This document shows positions 24,491-35,708 of a stretch of 64,000 bases of DNA, piece after piece. Numbering within the stretch: position 1 is the first letter of the stretch; each line of letters starts with the position of its first letter. Below the pieces are notes generated by a model. That model ran no database searches. It had not been told where the DNA came from and worked only from the letters and a program-made list of their open reading frames with translations. Source of the DNA: Brachyhypopomus gauderio (taxonomy: Eukaryota > Chordata > Actinopteri > Gymnotiformes > Hypopomidae); NCBI RefSeq assembly GCF_052324685.1, contig NC_135213.1, positions 41,140,700-41,204,699 on the forward strand, read 5' to 3'. Both the position numbers and the translations under genes were made by a program.

Positions 24491-24944
24491 CATGCTTGAA
24501 TGTTTAAAGATCAGCTTTACTTTAAACATATTTAATACGCCACCATAGACACGATCCAAATTATGCAATAATAACCGAAAAGGTGTGATAGATTACATAA
24601 TACGTTTGCGACGTTAGCGTGAATATTGAAGTCATACTAAGAACATATACCATGAAGGTTAACACGTTCTCCACAAAAACCACAGCGGATATGTCAGCTG
24701 AGCTCGCCCAGCGTCTCTCACAACACCACGGAACCTGGAGTACGGGCTGAACACGTAAAGGAGCGACATTAATGTCGGCTAGAAACACTTCGTCGTGGCA
24801 GCTCTTTTAAAAAGAAAGCTGTATTTTCGCTTTTGGTTCACGTAGCGGAAACAGCGACCTCCTCCCCGGTCAGGAGGCAGAAGAGGAGGAAGCAGGAGAC
24901 ACACAGACATGGGGTGGACATGGGTGGAATAGTTTACCTCCATT

Positions 24945-27900
24945 ATGGATCAGCAAAGCCTGTTTGTTTGTCTGTTCTTCCTCGTTATCCGTCGCGGTAA
25001 GGTCACAGGTATCTCTAAAACACACTTATGTTACTGTCCGCCTGCGTGGTGTAGTGAGGCCCGGAGTGGTGGCTACATAACACGGGCTCGTAGGTTAGAT
25101 CGACACGGGCAGCAGTGCCTCGTATTCAGACGTTAATGGAGCAGAAACACGCGTGTAGGACTGATGTAGTGGCAGGTTGGATAAATAAACTTACTTGTGG
25201 AAGTTAAAGAGGGTTGGCGGGTTTAACAGTCCGACTTATAGACAGCGCTGTAGTGAAAGGTTACTAAAACGGCGTCAAAAAAGTGAATTTATTATATAAC
25301 GACGGACATACGATTGACACAAATAGTACCACTATAAATATTGTAGTATAGTATTGCTGTAAATAGTATTACAAGTGAAGATGTTCGTTTCAGTGCATTA
25401 ACATTCTACAATGTCCTCATTATTTCAGTTTGGTTAACAGAGTTGGCAGCACCGCCACACATCGAGATCAGATCTTCAGTGCTGAGGTGGGATTCCCCCA
25501 GAGACACAAACGTGACCTTCTCCGTCCAGTACAGCACGTAAGAGCAGACACCACTACCAACACAACACCTTTACCTCTGGCGTTATAACCTAATGAAAGG
25601 AGGTGAAATACTGATTTCATTAAGCACTCAATGACTTTGTCATACTGCATGCCATGATAAGGATCGGATTGGACATTTATTCCATTCACACCCCACACAC
25701 ATGCATCCAAACACCCCTGTTACACCAAATCATATTAGTGTCATCCAAGATGTTATAAGTGTTTTTCGATTTGCTGTTGTAGATCACTTTGATTTGATTT
25801 TATAATCAGACATGTTCTTTTTGTAAACTGGACATAGGGTGCCGGTGGGCCTGTGGCACAGTATGACTGGCTGTAGTCTGCTGCACTGTGACTTTCCTGG
25901 CGAGCAGTTTTATGGGAAGGTGTTTCGTGTGCGAGCAGAAAGAGGAACTCTGTCGTCGGTTTGGCAGCAGTCAGAGCAGGTTCATTGCGCACATAGTGAG
26001 CCTTGATCCTTTCCGTAATAGATTTCAAAATGATTTTTCTTTGACATAAATTTTGTACCACACTGATTCTAACTATTTCTGGTTCACAGTTGACACATGT
26101 GCCCCCCTAATAACTTTGACCATTACAACAGACAAAGTGGGTTTGTCGATGAAACACAGAGACAGTAGTTTGAAGAAAGAATATGGAGGTCACATCACCT
26201 TTAAACCTCTTTACTGGAAAACAACCAATCCAAATGACATACAGGTCTGTAAAACTTTGTGATCTCCACAGTTTGACTGTGAACTCAAAATGTATGTTTT
26301 TCCTGCACAAAGAAACAAATAATTGTCACTTTTCTACAAATTTTCAGTCAAACAATTTTAATGATAAATTTGTTGTCACCTTAAGGTTATTGGACAAAGT
26401 CGATTTAAAATAGGGGAATTTGCCATTAACTGCAAAGAAAAACAACAATAAGACCAAACTTTAGTAAAGCTTTCTGAAATCTAGACTCATCAGGACAGAT
26501 AAAGCAAGCAACCTAGCTACTGAAAGCCACAGAGCTCTTATTTAGGAACTGGACATAACTGAATCAACAATGAAAAATAGTTCAAAGGTGAAACTAAATC
26601 ATTGGTTTGCTAGAGGTAGGTTACCTGTGCAAAACCGTTTCTAATCAAGGAAAGGAAAAATGACCATTATCTGCAGGAAACTTTAACTGTCTGAAGCAGC
26701 AGAGTCTTTAAACCATAATGATAAAGGAGCATGATTATGAAGGCTGGACCACATGAAGCACACCTGTCGAGAGCTAGATTACAGCAGGCTAGATTACAGC
26801 AGGCTAGATTACAGCAGCCTAGAGGCACAGAAAACATAATCTTGCACATGTTGAGGTCTGTGGGGTCTTTCGATGTCATACGGCGGCTCAAGAATTAATA
26901 TAGGATCACCTTGCACTAGCTAAAGACAATGGTTGCTACCCACTTAATCACATTAGGTACAGCATGAGTGCTACAAACTAGTTTGCTAGTTAGCAAAGCT
27001 ACAACAAAATGCTACCTAAACAGAAGCCACATCTCTATACCACTGATCAAGTGTTTGGAAAGAGACTGATAAACAGTGGAAATATGTAGTTCCTCCTTGG
27101 TTGGAATCAATATGAGCAGCCATCCCAACTTCAGATAAGAGTCTCCAACCTTACTGAAGACATTATTTTAAATTGTACTAAAATCATCCAACGATATCCA
27201 GGTTTGTTAAATAGTTTGTAATTAGGGATACAGCATGTAACCTGGAAGTATGGAAACTAAATCAAGAAAAATATCTAGCTGTTATACTTAAATCTTAAAT
27301 TAAGCCTGCTGAGACAGTATCACTGTTTTATTATTCTTGAAGGATAATATATATTTTACTGTAATATTTCTCTCTGTAATGTTCCACTGTAATTTCACTC
27401 TGTCAACCTTACAAAGTGTAAGAAAAACTAACAATCCGCAGGAACCTGATGACATTACCAACCCCCTCATCATTTGGGGCCTTGAATCAGGGAAGAACTA
27501 CTGTTTCCAGGTTGAGTATTTGACCTACAATAAACCGTATGGCCATCCCAGCTTGATTTGCGAAGAAATCCCAGAAAAATGTAAGTTATCTGAGGGTTTT
27601 GTACAATTCTTCAGTTTGCTATGTTCTGCTGACTTTGAAGATGTAATGGTGAAGCAGGAAGCAAATGTGGTGTTAAGCAGTGTTTTTAGGAATAATCATT
27701 GATAATGTTATTATTGTTATTAGGTGCACAATCTGACAGAAAGAAACTGAAATCTGTTACCTAGGAAACTGAACAGTTTTTTGACACTGAGCTTGGAATT
27801 AGTGCTGGGCGGTATGACAAATTCTATATCACGGTATTTTTCAAAATTATATCGGTTTCACGGTATTTGACGGACTCCCCCAAGTGGAATAAGAGTACCC

Positions 27901-30900
27901 TATTCCACTGTTAGAAAAATGTCTCCATCTAAATATTACATGTAATACAGATTTGCATGGCCCCACATGATCAGTTTTCAAATGGTAGCACTAAAGTAGT
28001 GAATGAATCATATAGGATGATAGCAAAAACATTTTATTTAAAACATTTTTCAGACAACATAAAAACTGTAAGTTTATACAACTTATGTGAACCAGCTACA
28101 CATAATATTATAAATTGCACACCAGTTTGTTAATAACAAATAAGAGGTGTTTAGACATAAAGTAGACAGGGCTGTTTGTCAATGGTTGTATTGTAATGAA
28201 AAGTCCCAAATATCTTACCTTTAATTAAATAACATAATATTTAAATAAATAAATAATAACAGTGGTCGAATACTGGGGAGACGGTACTATCTCTTTTAAT
28301 GTGATAAAAAGCAAATTATTTCGAATCATTTCGACCATGTGTGTATTTGTATAAATATGTAACTTAATTAAGCTGAAGGTGCTGGAAAATATTGAAAATG
28401 GACCTTGAAAGTGCTCGAATTCCACCTTGTAAAGGTGTATGAACCCTGCAAACATAACTTGGTGCAAAACACAGTGCTGAAGAGTGGAATGCGTGAAGTT
28501 ACATAAATCGAGAGGTGCATGAGCTCGCGACGCAATAGCGGAGCCACTGCAATTGGATCATTTTTGCCGCGCGGACGCTTGCGACGAGTCAAGTGTAAGC
28601 AGCTTTATGGGTGGTGCAGCAGATTGATCTTGTTACCACCAGCCGCCACAACTTTTGCTCGACAGCATTTGCTGTAAGTAACTGATCCACAGCCAACCTT
28701 AGAAACCCGATGTACTTCTGACAACAGATGGCTCCTTTCTTTGGCAAAAGTTCTTTTACTTCAATGTTTGGTAGAATTTAGGGCTGCACGATTAATCGTA
28801 TTTTTATCGTTATCGCGATGTGAAGTTTCACGATAAACACATCGAAAGAGCCACGATAACTCCTTGAATAACAGCAAACTCAAATTGCATTATCCTCGTC
28901 CAGCAATAGAGGGAGCTATTCGCGCTGCAGACTATGATCACGTGACGTAAGTAGGCAAGAGGCAGAGTGAGGCAGAGTTGCCAGGTTCGCGGTTTTCACG
29001 CCAAATTGGGCTTGTTTGAAAATCCAGCCGCGGGTAAAAATTCTGGGGCCGCGGGGTGCGGTTTTTTGGGCTACTTTTGAGTTGGGCTACTGCGGAAGTT
29101 ACAAGTCAACACTAAGAATCGATCGCGATATAATACTTAATTTGTCTCCAGTTCACACTCGCAACACCCCCCCCCCCCCCCCCCCCCGCCGACAACTTAC
29201 ACTCGCAGATTTTGTGCGGAAAACTTTTGTAGGACCTGGCAACCCTGGAGTGAGGTGAACACGCTCATCAGACACGCGATTTGGTTTAAGCCTGGTTGGC
29301 GAAAATAACGTAATCGCGGTGGCTTCGCCCGTGTGCAATTGCCTCGCGCGCTGTCGATTCACGAGGTCGTGCACCTCTCGAATTTTGTAAGTTCGCGCGC
29401 GCCGCGTCTCGGCGCAATGAGAACAGTCATGTTTGCAGGGTTCATACACCTATACAAGGTGGAATTCAAGCACTTGTATGTCACTTTCAAGGTCCATTTC
29501 AATAATTCCCAGCACGTTATTGAATTAAATATTTATACATATACTGAAATAATTCGCTTTTTTATCAAATTATTTAATGTTATTATTTATTTAAAGTTCG
29601 CGCGCGCCGCGTCTCGGCGCAATGAGAACAGTCATGTTTGCAGGGTTCATACACCTATACAAGGTGGAATTCAAGCACTTGTACGTCACTTTCAAGGTCC
29701 ATTTCAATAATTCCCAGCACGTTATTGAATTAAATATTTATACATATACTCTAAATGATTTGAAATAATTCGCTTTTTTATCACATTATTTAATGGATAT
29801 TTATTTTCAAAACGCCCAATCTTAACGTCTTCACGTTCTCTCATGTTTCGTCCTGGAATTACAAGAGGCTCGTATTTGTTAACGTAATACAAGAGAATTG
29901 TTCAGTCAGACAGATATTTGTTGTGAAACGAAGTAGTTACAATTTCAAGCCTTTTCAAATACTTTAGCCTAAATTCCAGCACTTTTCAAACCTGAAACAC
30001 AAAGCAACATTAAAATTGGTCAGGTAAAAGTTCATTCCCCTGTATTTGAGGGGTGTTTTTTTTTATACTACTAGGCCTACATATCGTTTCGGACAACACT
30101 GCAAAGAATGTGACACGGCAAGATTAAACGCTTCCGCCGTTCGCGGAGGTTAACGAGGTGTGCGGAGTCGCTCACTCCTGAAAGTATAAACCTAGATTGA
30201 ATCTATTGTTGAATAAACCTGCAAAATATTTGAAATTATTCTGGATTCATTACACAGTAAAAAACAAAACAAATTAACGTGCTGCTGTTCAGAGAGACAC
30301 TACATTTCTGTATTTTAATCTTAATTTATCGTGGTTCACATCGATATCGGGATATCCAACAATGTTATCGCACATCGCAATTCTAGTCCATATCGTGCAC
30401 CCCTAGTAGAATTTGTGGTTCAGAACGTCCCTCGTTTACAGCAAGCTAGATTTGCGCTCTGTTGCATGTGTGTTTAGCGGCGCAGCAATAAAAAGCGTCC
30501 CTTGAGAAACAGTTAACGACCGTGCTGTGTTTAGGCTATTTAAACCGGTATGGCCAATATATGGAAAAATTCTAATCATAACAAAAATAAACACCGGTTT
30601 TCGGTGCAAACCGATATACCGCCCAGCACTACTTCGAATACATACGTTATTTGCCTTGGAAACATATGGCGCATTTCCACTAGGGCCTGCTTGGCGCGGT
30701 ACGGTTCGATTCACAACGGTTTGTGAGTGTTTCCATTAGTACCAGGCCCCAGTTAGCCGGCCCCTTCGGGTACTATTTTCGTACCGACTCGACTCTGTGA
30801 TGTGGAGGAACAGCATGACACTGATTGGCCAGGGAGTGTCGTCACAGGTTGCATCAGGAGAGCGACTCCTCCGCTATGCTATGGACTCCTCAGCCATTTT

Positions 30901-33373
30901 TAAAACCCAAGGAGCGAAGTCTGTTCCCTGGTCAAACGCCGAGGTACAAACCTTTCTGTTAATAATCAGCGATCAAAAAATCCAGGGTGAACTGGACGGG
31001 GCCACTAGAAATGTAAAGGTTTTTAGCGAGGTTTCCGCGCTAATGGCCACTCATGGCTACCAGCGGTCCGTTCAGCAGTGCCGGTCGGTCCAAGCTAAAA
31101 AAGCTTAACGCGATTACCAGGCGGTGAAGGACCATAACGGACGCAGCGGAGCAAACCGCAAAGACTGGAAATGGTTCCAGCAAATGGATGCCATATACGG
31201 TCACCGGCCAGCCAGTAACGGAAGAGAAAACGTGCTGGACAGACACGGCAATGTTGGTGCTGGAGGCCACGGAGAATGGTGAGTGTATTGTGATTTCAGT
31301 TTTACTAGGCTCGTAAAAGATGTAATATGAACGTAATATGAACGCATCTATTGTAGACGCAGGAATTTAGAGCTGTGTTTGTAGTTATTGTTACCACCAC
31401 AGTCACTACTGTACAATAGCTAGCTCTTAGCCTTGCTAGTTGCTAGTTAGCTGTAGCCATAAACAAAGCATGCGCAGCGATGACGTGCTACACAGTTTGT
31501 GCAGTTACGCTATATCGTTGTTGCTTTCACGGGAATACTTGTGTTTAATATTTGTTATTTTTACGTTCAAGATTCCCCTTCCACTGACGAGGCGAGCGGA
31601 GTTGGCGGAAAGTGTTTCCTTCAACCGGGCTTTCCTCGGGGTGCTTGGCGAACTTGTGAACACCATGTGAGACAGACGCCAGTAAAAGCACACAAAATGT
31701 TGATTGTAGTACTATAAATATTTATTTCATATAAAGCTATACGTTATTTTTAGGTAATTTGCTTTTTGCACTTTTTTAACTATAACTATATTCTTTACAT
31801 ATGTTGTACTTTAAATATCTATATTTCATAATAAAGTTTGATTTCATTTGATTGTATGACTGATGCTTTTTATGCAGGGTGTGTTCAGCCTGTTTGAGTA
31901 ATACCAAATTATTATCAATAATTAGAGCAACCACATACAATGATAAAGATAAATAAGATACTATAATGGTATGTGTTAAGGGGCATCGACCGGTGTTGTG
32001 GTCGCATACAAATGATGTCACGACACTACAACCCGCGCGCCAACAACGACTCCACCCACATTGTGTTGGTCCACCATTGTAATGGAAACACAACGCGACC
32101 GTTCCGTTGCGAATCGATCCGTATCGAACCGTACCGCGCCAAGCAGGCCCTAGTGGAAATGCGCCAATAAGCTCTGAAGTTTGGGTTTCTAGACATTAGG
32201 TTTACTGCTTGAATCACCATCATTTATACCAAGATTTATTTACATACGTCCTATAGTAGAAATGCTGTTCTGCAGGTCCCCATGTCAAACTAATCCCATC
32301 CGAACAGGCTAGGGTTAGGGTTAGGGTAAAACAGGACTATAATCTGTAAATCCGTGGCACTGATTGCACTGATGGAGCTTTGTGGTCGGACTCGTCCAGA
32401 GTCTCATGAGTAGGTGACATTCTGATCTACATGGAGACAAAATAAACATATTGCAGTTTCCAAACATGTTGAATCATGATGAAACGTGCAGCATCACGCC
32501 ATATTCTCTTGGTGCAGCTGGGGAATGTGTGGACTCTAAACACACCACAGCACCTCCCGCCTTTATTGTGACCTTCTACAAGACGGACAAAAGCAGACGT
32601 TCCAGAACGTGTACAATATAATAATTAAAAAACAATATATTTGATATAACCAGGAGATTTAAAAGATTAAAGCTTATCACAAAATACACAAAAACAGAAT
32701 AATGCAGAAGCCTAAAAAAGGTGTATATCAGTTCTAACATGTAAAGGTAATGAAGAGAAAGTGTGACGGTATTCATGTGTGTGAGGACACTGAGCTGTGT
32801 AAATGGCAGATGGCATTCCTTGATAATTGATTTAATTCACTAGCCTTAGCTGTAATGTATTTTTACGCAAAAATTCTAATGCACTTGTTTTGTTTTTGGT
32901 CTCTCTGTACAGCTGCTGATCGAACGTTTCGTATCATCATCTCAGGAGTGGTAACTGTGCTGGTTTTAGCCATTTTGGGGTGCTCGTTTTACTTTGTATA
33001 CAATTATTACCGAAAAATCAAACAACATCTTCATCGATATCTTGAGGCACCTCTGGATATTCCTGACCACTTTCATAAGGTACAAAAGGCTATTTTAAGT
33101 ATTTAATACATTAAAATTTAATAGCTTTATCAGATTTAATTTTTAATTCTTGGCAGATGAAGAGTGATGTATTGATCTTGTAGGGCATTATTTCTCATGT
33201 GATTGTGAGGACACACTGGATTCAAACCAACACCATTTCTTTTCCTCTAGTTTTTGTCAAGTGAATTTTCTGAGGACCAAGTTGATCACCCCAGCAGTCA
33301 AGATGAGGAAGTGTGTGACTTCATTTCACTAGAACAGGCTCAACTGGAGCCAGAAGTGGTGGGGAAAGGCTGA
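24945..33373 (+). CDS. ifngr2: Interferon gamma receptor 2 (CRFB6)
   Basis: Seven exons keep one frame: 24945-24996 (signal MDQQSLFVCLFFLVIRR), 25429-25537, 25838-25995, 26090-26244, 27442-27580, 32913-33079 (membrane helix IIISGVVTVLVLAILGCSFY) and 33251-33373 (stop TGA), 300 residues in all. Two fibronectin-III domains show FRVRAERGTLSSVW and GKNYCFQVEYLTYN. After the helix comes a proline-bearing stretch EAPLDIPDHFHKFL, in the place of the JAK2-binding box of mammalian IFNGR2 (PPSIP-type), and an acidic tail with VCDFISLE recalling the mammalian VWDSVSII. The product is the signalling chain of the interferon-gamma receptor. It is third in the class II cluster; intron 5 (5.3 kb) is packed with transposons. 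Confidence 0.86.
26245..27441. other. IFNGR2 intron 4
   Basis: Apart from a short tandem of three 14-base units (gctagattacagca type) at about 26770-26820, nothing is recognised. Confidence 0.6.
28779..30405. mobile_element. Inner hAT element nested in the outer one
   Basis: The ends tagggctgcacgatta and the complement in catatcgtgcacccta-like text are inverted, with a perfect 8-bp duplication gtagaatt at 28771-28778 and 30406-30413. It contains a C homopolymer (29167-29187) and an internal direct duplication at 29380-29760. No transposase frame. Confidence 0.88.
29380..29760. repeat. Direct duplication of about 200 bp
   Basis: The block with cgcgcgccgcgtctcggcgc and gtttgcagggttcatacacc occurs twice nearly identically, starting about 29395 and about 29600. 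Confidence 0.9.
30667..32166 (+). mobile_element. PIF/Harbinger-like element with Myb-like gene remnant
   Basis: Long inverted ends (tggcgcatttccactagggc at the left; its complement gccctagtggaaatgcgcca at the right) are flanked by ata on each side. The plus strand from about 30900 codes a Myb/SANT-like trihelix text: WSNAEVQTFLLIISDQKIQG, ELDGATRN and GYQRSVQQCR, then a frameshift at about 31100, after which YQAVKDHNGRSG and WKWFQQMDAIYG continue in another frame. Such a DNA-binding protein is the second gene of Harbinger elements. The transposase is absent. Only 27 bases separate it from the end of the hAT duplication to its left. Confidence 0.8.
32310..32328. repeat. Short interstitial telomere-like repeat
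   Basis: Three TTAGGG units (tagggttagggttagggt). Confidence 0.85.
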
Positions 33374-34225
33374 AAGGGGGCAGTCTAAGCTCCTGTTTTC
33401 CTTCCCTCAAAAGACTTGTAAAGTTTTTTCACATGGTTGTTCACATACTTGTAAAGAGTGTGGTCTCCTAAAGCTGTAATCTAGCATTTCCTTGCTGTTG
33501 ACTGAGCCAAGGAAACTGTACTAACATGTTTTATGTACTTTACTGATTTGCACTGTTCACATTTCCCCATGTGGCATATAGCTGTTTGGACACTTTTCTG
33601 GGTCATTTATTGTTAAAATTATTGGATGCAATGTTTTCTTTGAAAAGTAGCTGTTACTGTTCTAAACACTAGTTAAAGAAAATGAGCGTATGTGGTGTAC
33701 ATAGCATATATCGGAATATAGCACATAGTATAACCAAACGGACAGTGCTAGCCTCTCTGCATTTGTGGACTTTAGTGTTTTCTGATTGCTTCACACTATG
33801 TGTACATCAGTCACTCAGGTAATGAATGGACCAGTCTGTCGAGTTTATAATCTTCCTGCTGAACAGGAGTCACAGTTCCATTCAGGGGAACTCGGAGACT
33901 TCCCGGTGAACGTGTCAAATTCAAATGTGGGGAATTGAGAGATTTACTGGTGAAGATGTCGGTGTGCATCCTGAAAGTGAAACATTTCAGCCTTAGTTAT
34001 TTTCTGTTCACCCATGAGTTTTAGTTTGTCTGCTGTGATGATTAGGCTACATTTTATATGAGCCCGTGTTCTACTTTTCGTCTTTGATTAGGTGATTGTT
34101 CATCACCTAAAAAATTCAGCTGTTCAGCAACTACATGTGCTAGCTTCTTACAATAATTATTTACTTATTTTCATTGTGCAGTAAATAGTACTTTTTCAGT
34201 ATTATATTTTATCCCTTTGTTTTCC

Positions 34226-34231
34226 ATTAAA
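34226..34231 (+). other. Candidate poly(A) signal of IFNGR2
   Basis: ATTAAA about 850 bases after the stop codon and 50 bases before the hAT element that follows. Confidence 0.4.
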
Positions 34232-34281
34232 ACACTATCAGATTTCAGTTATCATTATCACATTTGAGTTTTTATACAAAT

Positions 34282-34797
34282 TAGAGGTGTCTTCAACTAA
34301 GGATTTTCATAGTCGAATCTGATTCGTCAGATTTTCCCTTTAGTCGACTAATAGTCGAATCGGGGTTTTTTTAATTTTATCTAGAGCACCTTAAACGGGA
34401 TCCCGTTCTCATTCAGGACTTTTTTCCACTTTAAAGTAAAAACCTAAAACACTCAGATAAATGAATAAACATGGTAGGTTGGCTTTATTCAGCTTTTATT
34501 TATCTATTTTTTAAATTTATTTTTTATTAAACGTTGGAGAACATTAACAAAAAAAAGTCTCCGTCAGTGCGCAGTGCGCATATCGACAGGCAGACACTGT
34601 GCAAAATGTCAAAAATATTTTAAAAATAAAATAAAATATGCCTGCCTGAAAATATAAAAATAATTGCCACAAAACAGCAAAAAAATAAGTAAAGGTTCAA
34701 GTAACAGGGTTTAAAAAGCAAAGAACAACAACGAAAAATGTTTATAGGCCTACTTGCTGAGATGCGACGAGACGAAACGACAAATGGCTGAACTGTT

Positions 34798-34832
<35 letters not shown>

Positions 34833-35305
34833 CTTACGCATTTTAAATGGTATGCCATGTTGGTTGTTGTCGTGTGAAATGAAAGACGTTGATGACATAA
34901 CTTGCACTTTACTGTTTGATTCATCTTTATCTTTTTCAAAACACTCCCACACAAAGTTTTTTTTTTTAACTCGGCAGATGCTGCGTATCCTGTAGCGTGT
35001 TGAGCTCCGCTCATTTGGATTGTGCAACTGCAGGGTGTGATATATTAATGTGTAGTAAGGAAGAAGCCTATTGTTAATGCACACACATAATTTAAAAATA
35101 TTTATTAACAGAAATTAGGATGATTTTTTTTGACAAAAGGCTATATATAACGAAAACAAAGACATTTAATGTAACAACTAATGCTTAGCAGCATCCTTGG
35201 GCACCCCCATGCAGTTAGAATGGTACATTCGACTATGACGTTCATAGTCGACTAGGGGGTATAGTCGACTATAGTCGAATCAGCGACTATTGCAGGTCAT
35301 CCCTA
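34282..35305 (-). mobile_element. hAT element between the convergent genes
   Basis: The ends tagaggtgtcttcaacta and ggtcatcccta are imperfect inverted copies and the 8-bp duplication atacaaat (34274-34281 and 35306-35313) is perfect. Near both ends stand several copies of the inverted motif tagtcgactatagtcgaat. The minus strand at about 34850-34980 codes a BED-type finger (VKCKLCHQRLSFHTTTTNMA then YHLK). A 34-base T run at 34797-34830 and loss of the catalytic part make it dead. Confidence 0.88.
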
Positions 35306-35478
35306 ATACAAATACTGTACTTTCACTAACAGCTAATAGCTATGTTCCCTCCATATGTTATATCTGAACATCTGTCTAAAATTGATGTGCTGAAAATGCC
35401 TGGCAATAATTATGTTTTAAGTAACTGGATCAGTTATGAATCGTCCTAGAAGAAGATTACAGCATGTGTGGATCATGA

Positions 35479-35484
35479 TTTATT
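35479..35484 (-). other. Candidate poly(A) signal of the IL1RL1/IL18R1-like gene
   Basis: TTTATT on the plus strand is AATAAA on the minus strand, about 225 bases past the stop codon. Confidence 0.5.
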
Positions 35485-35708
35485 TTACTCCCACTTATCA
35501 ACCGTTATGGACAAAGTGAATACAGTTGTGCCTCTGCCACATGCAGTAGTATAGATTACTTAATGGGAATGAGGTCTGCGTGTGTGTGTGTGTATATATA
35601 TATATACAACATTTTAAAAAATGCCTGCAGTTGGCAGGACAAAAAACAATGTTGCTTGTTCTGGATGACGGTGGATGTGCCACTAAGGATGATTTGTCAT
35701 CCGGTCTT

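Larger units (their letters stand above)
22833..24944. other. Spacer between IL10RB and IFNGR2
   Basis: It holds the IL10RB 3' untranslated region with a candidate ATTAAA poly(A) signal at 23417-23422, a 25-bp minisatellite at 23590-23720, a LINE 3' tail at 24265-24490, and the promoter region of IFNGR2 just before 24945. No further exon was recognised. Confidence 0.6.
27800..30631. mobile_element. Outer hAT element in IFNGR2 intron 5
   Basis: The ends tagtgctgggcggtat and ataccgcccagcacta are inverted copies. The flanks cttggaat (27792-27799) and cttcgaat (30632-30639) form an 8-bp target duplication with one mismatch, which fits hAT. The interior includes a copy of a dispersed repeat family (28330-28620) and a second hAT element (28779-30405). 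No intact transposase. Confidence 0.85.

Noticed and set aside
24830..24944. Interferon-response-like element before IFNGR2
   Set aside because: Only loose GAAA-type matches; not better than chance in this A/T-rich stretch.
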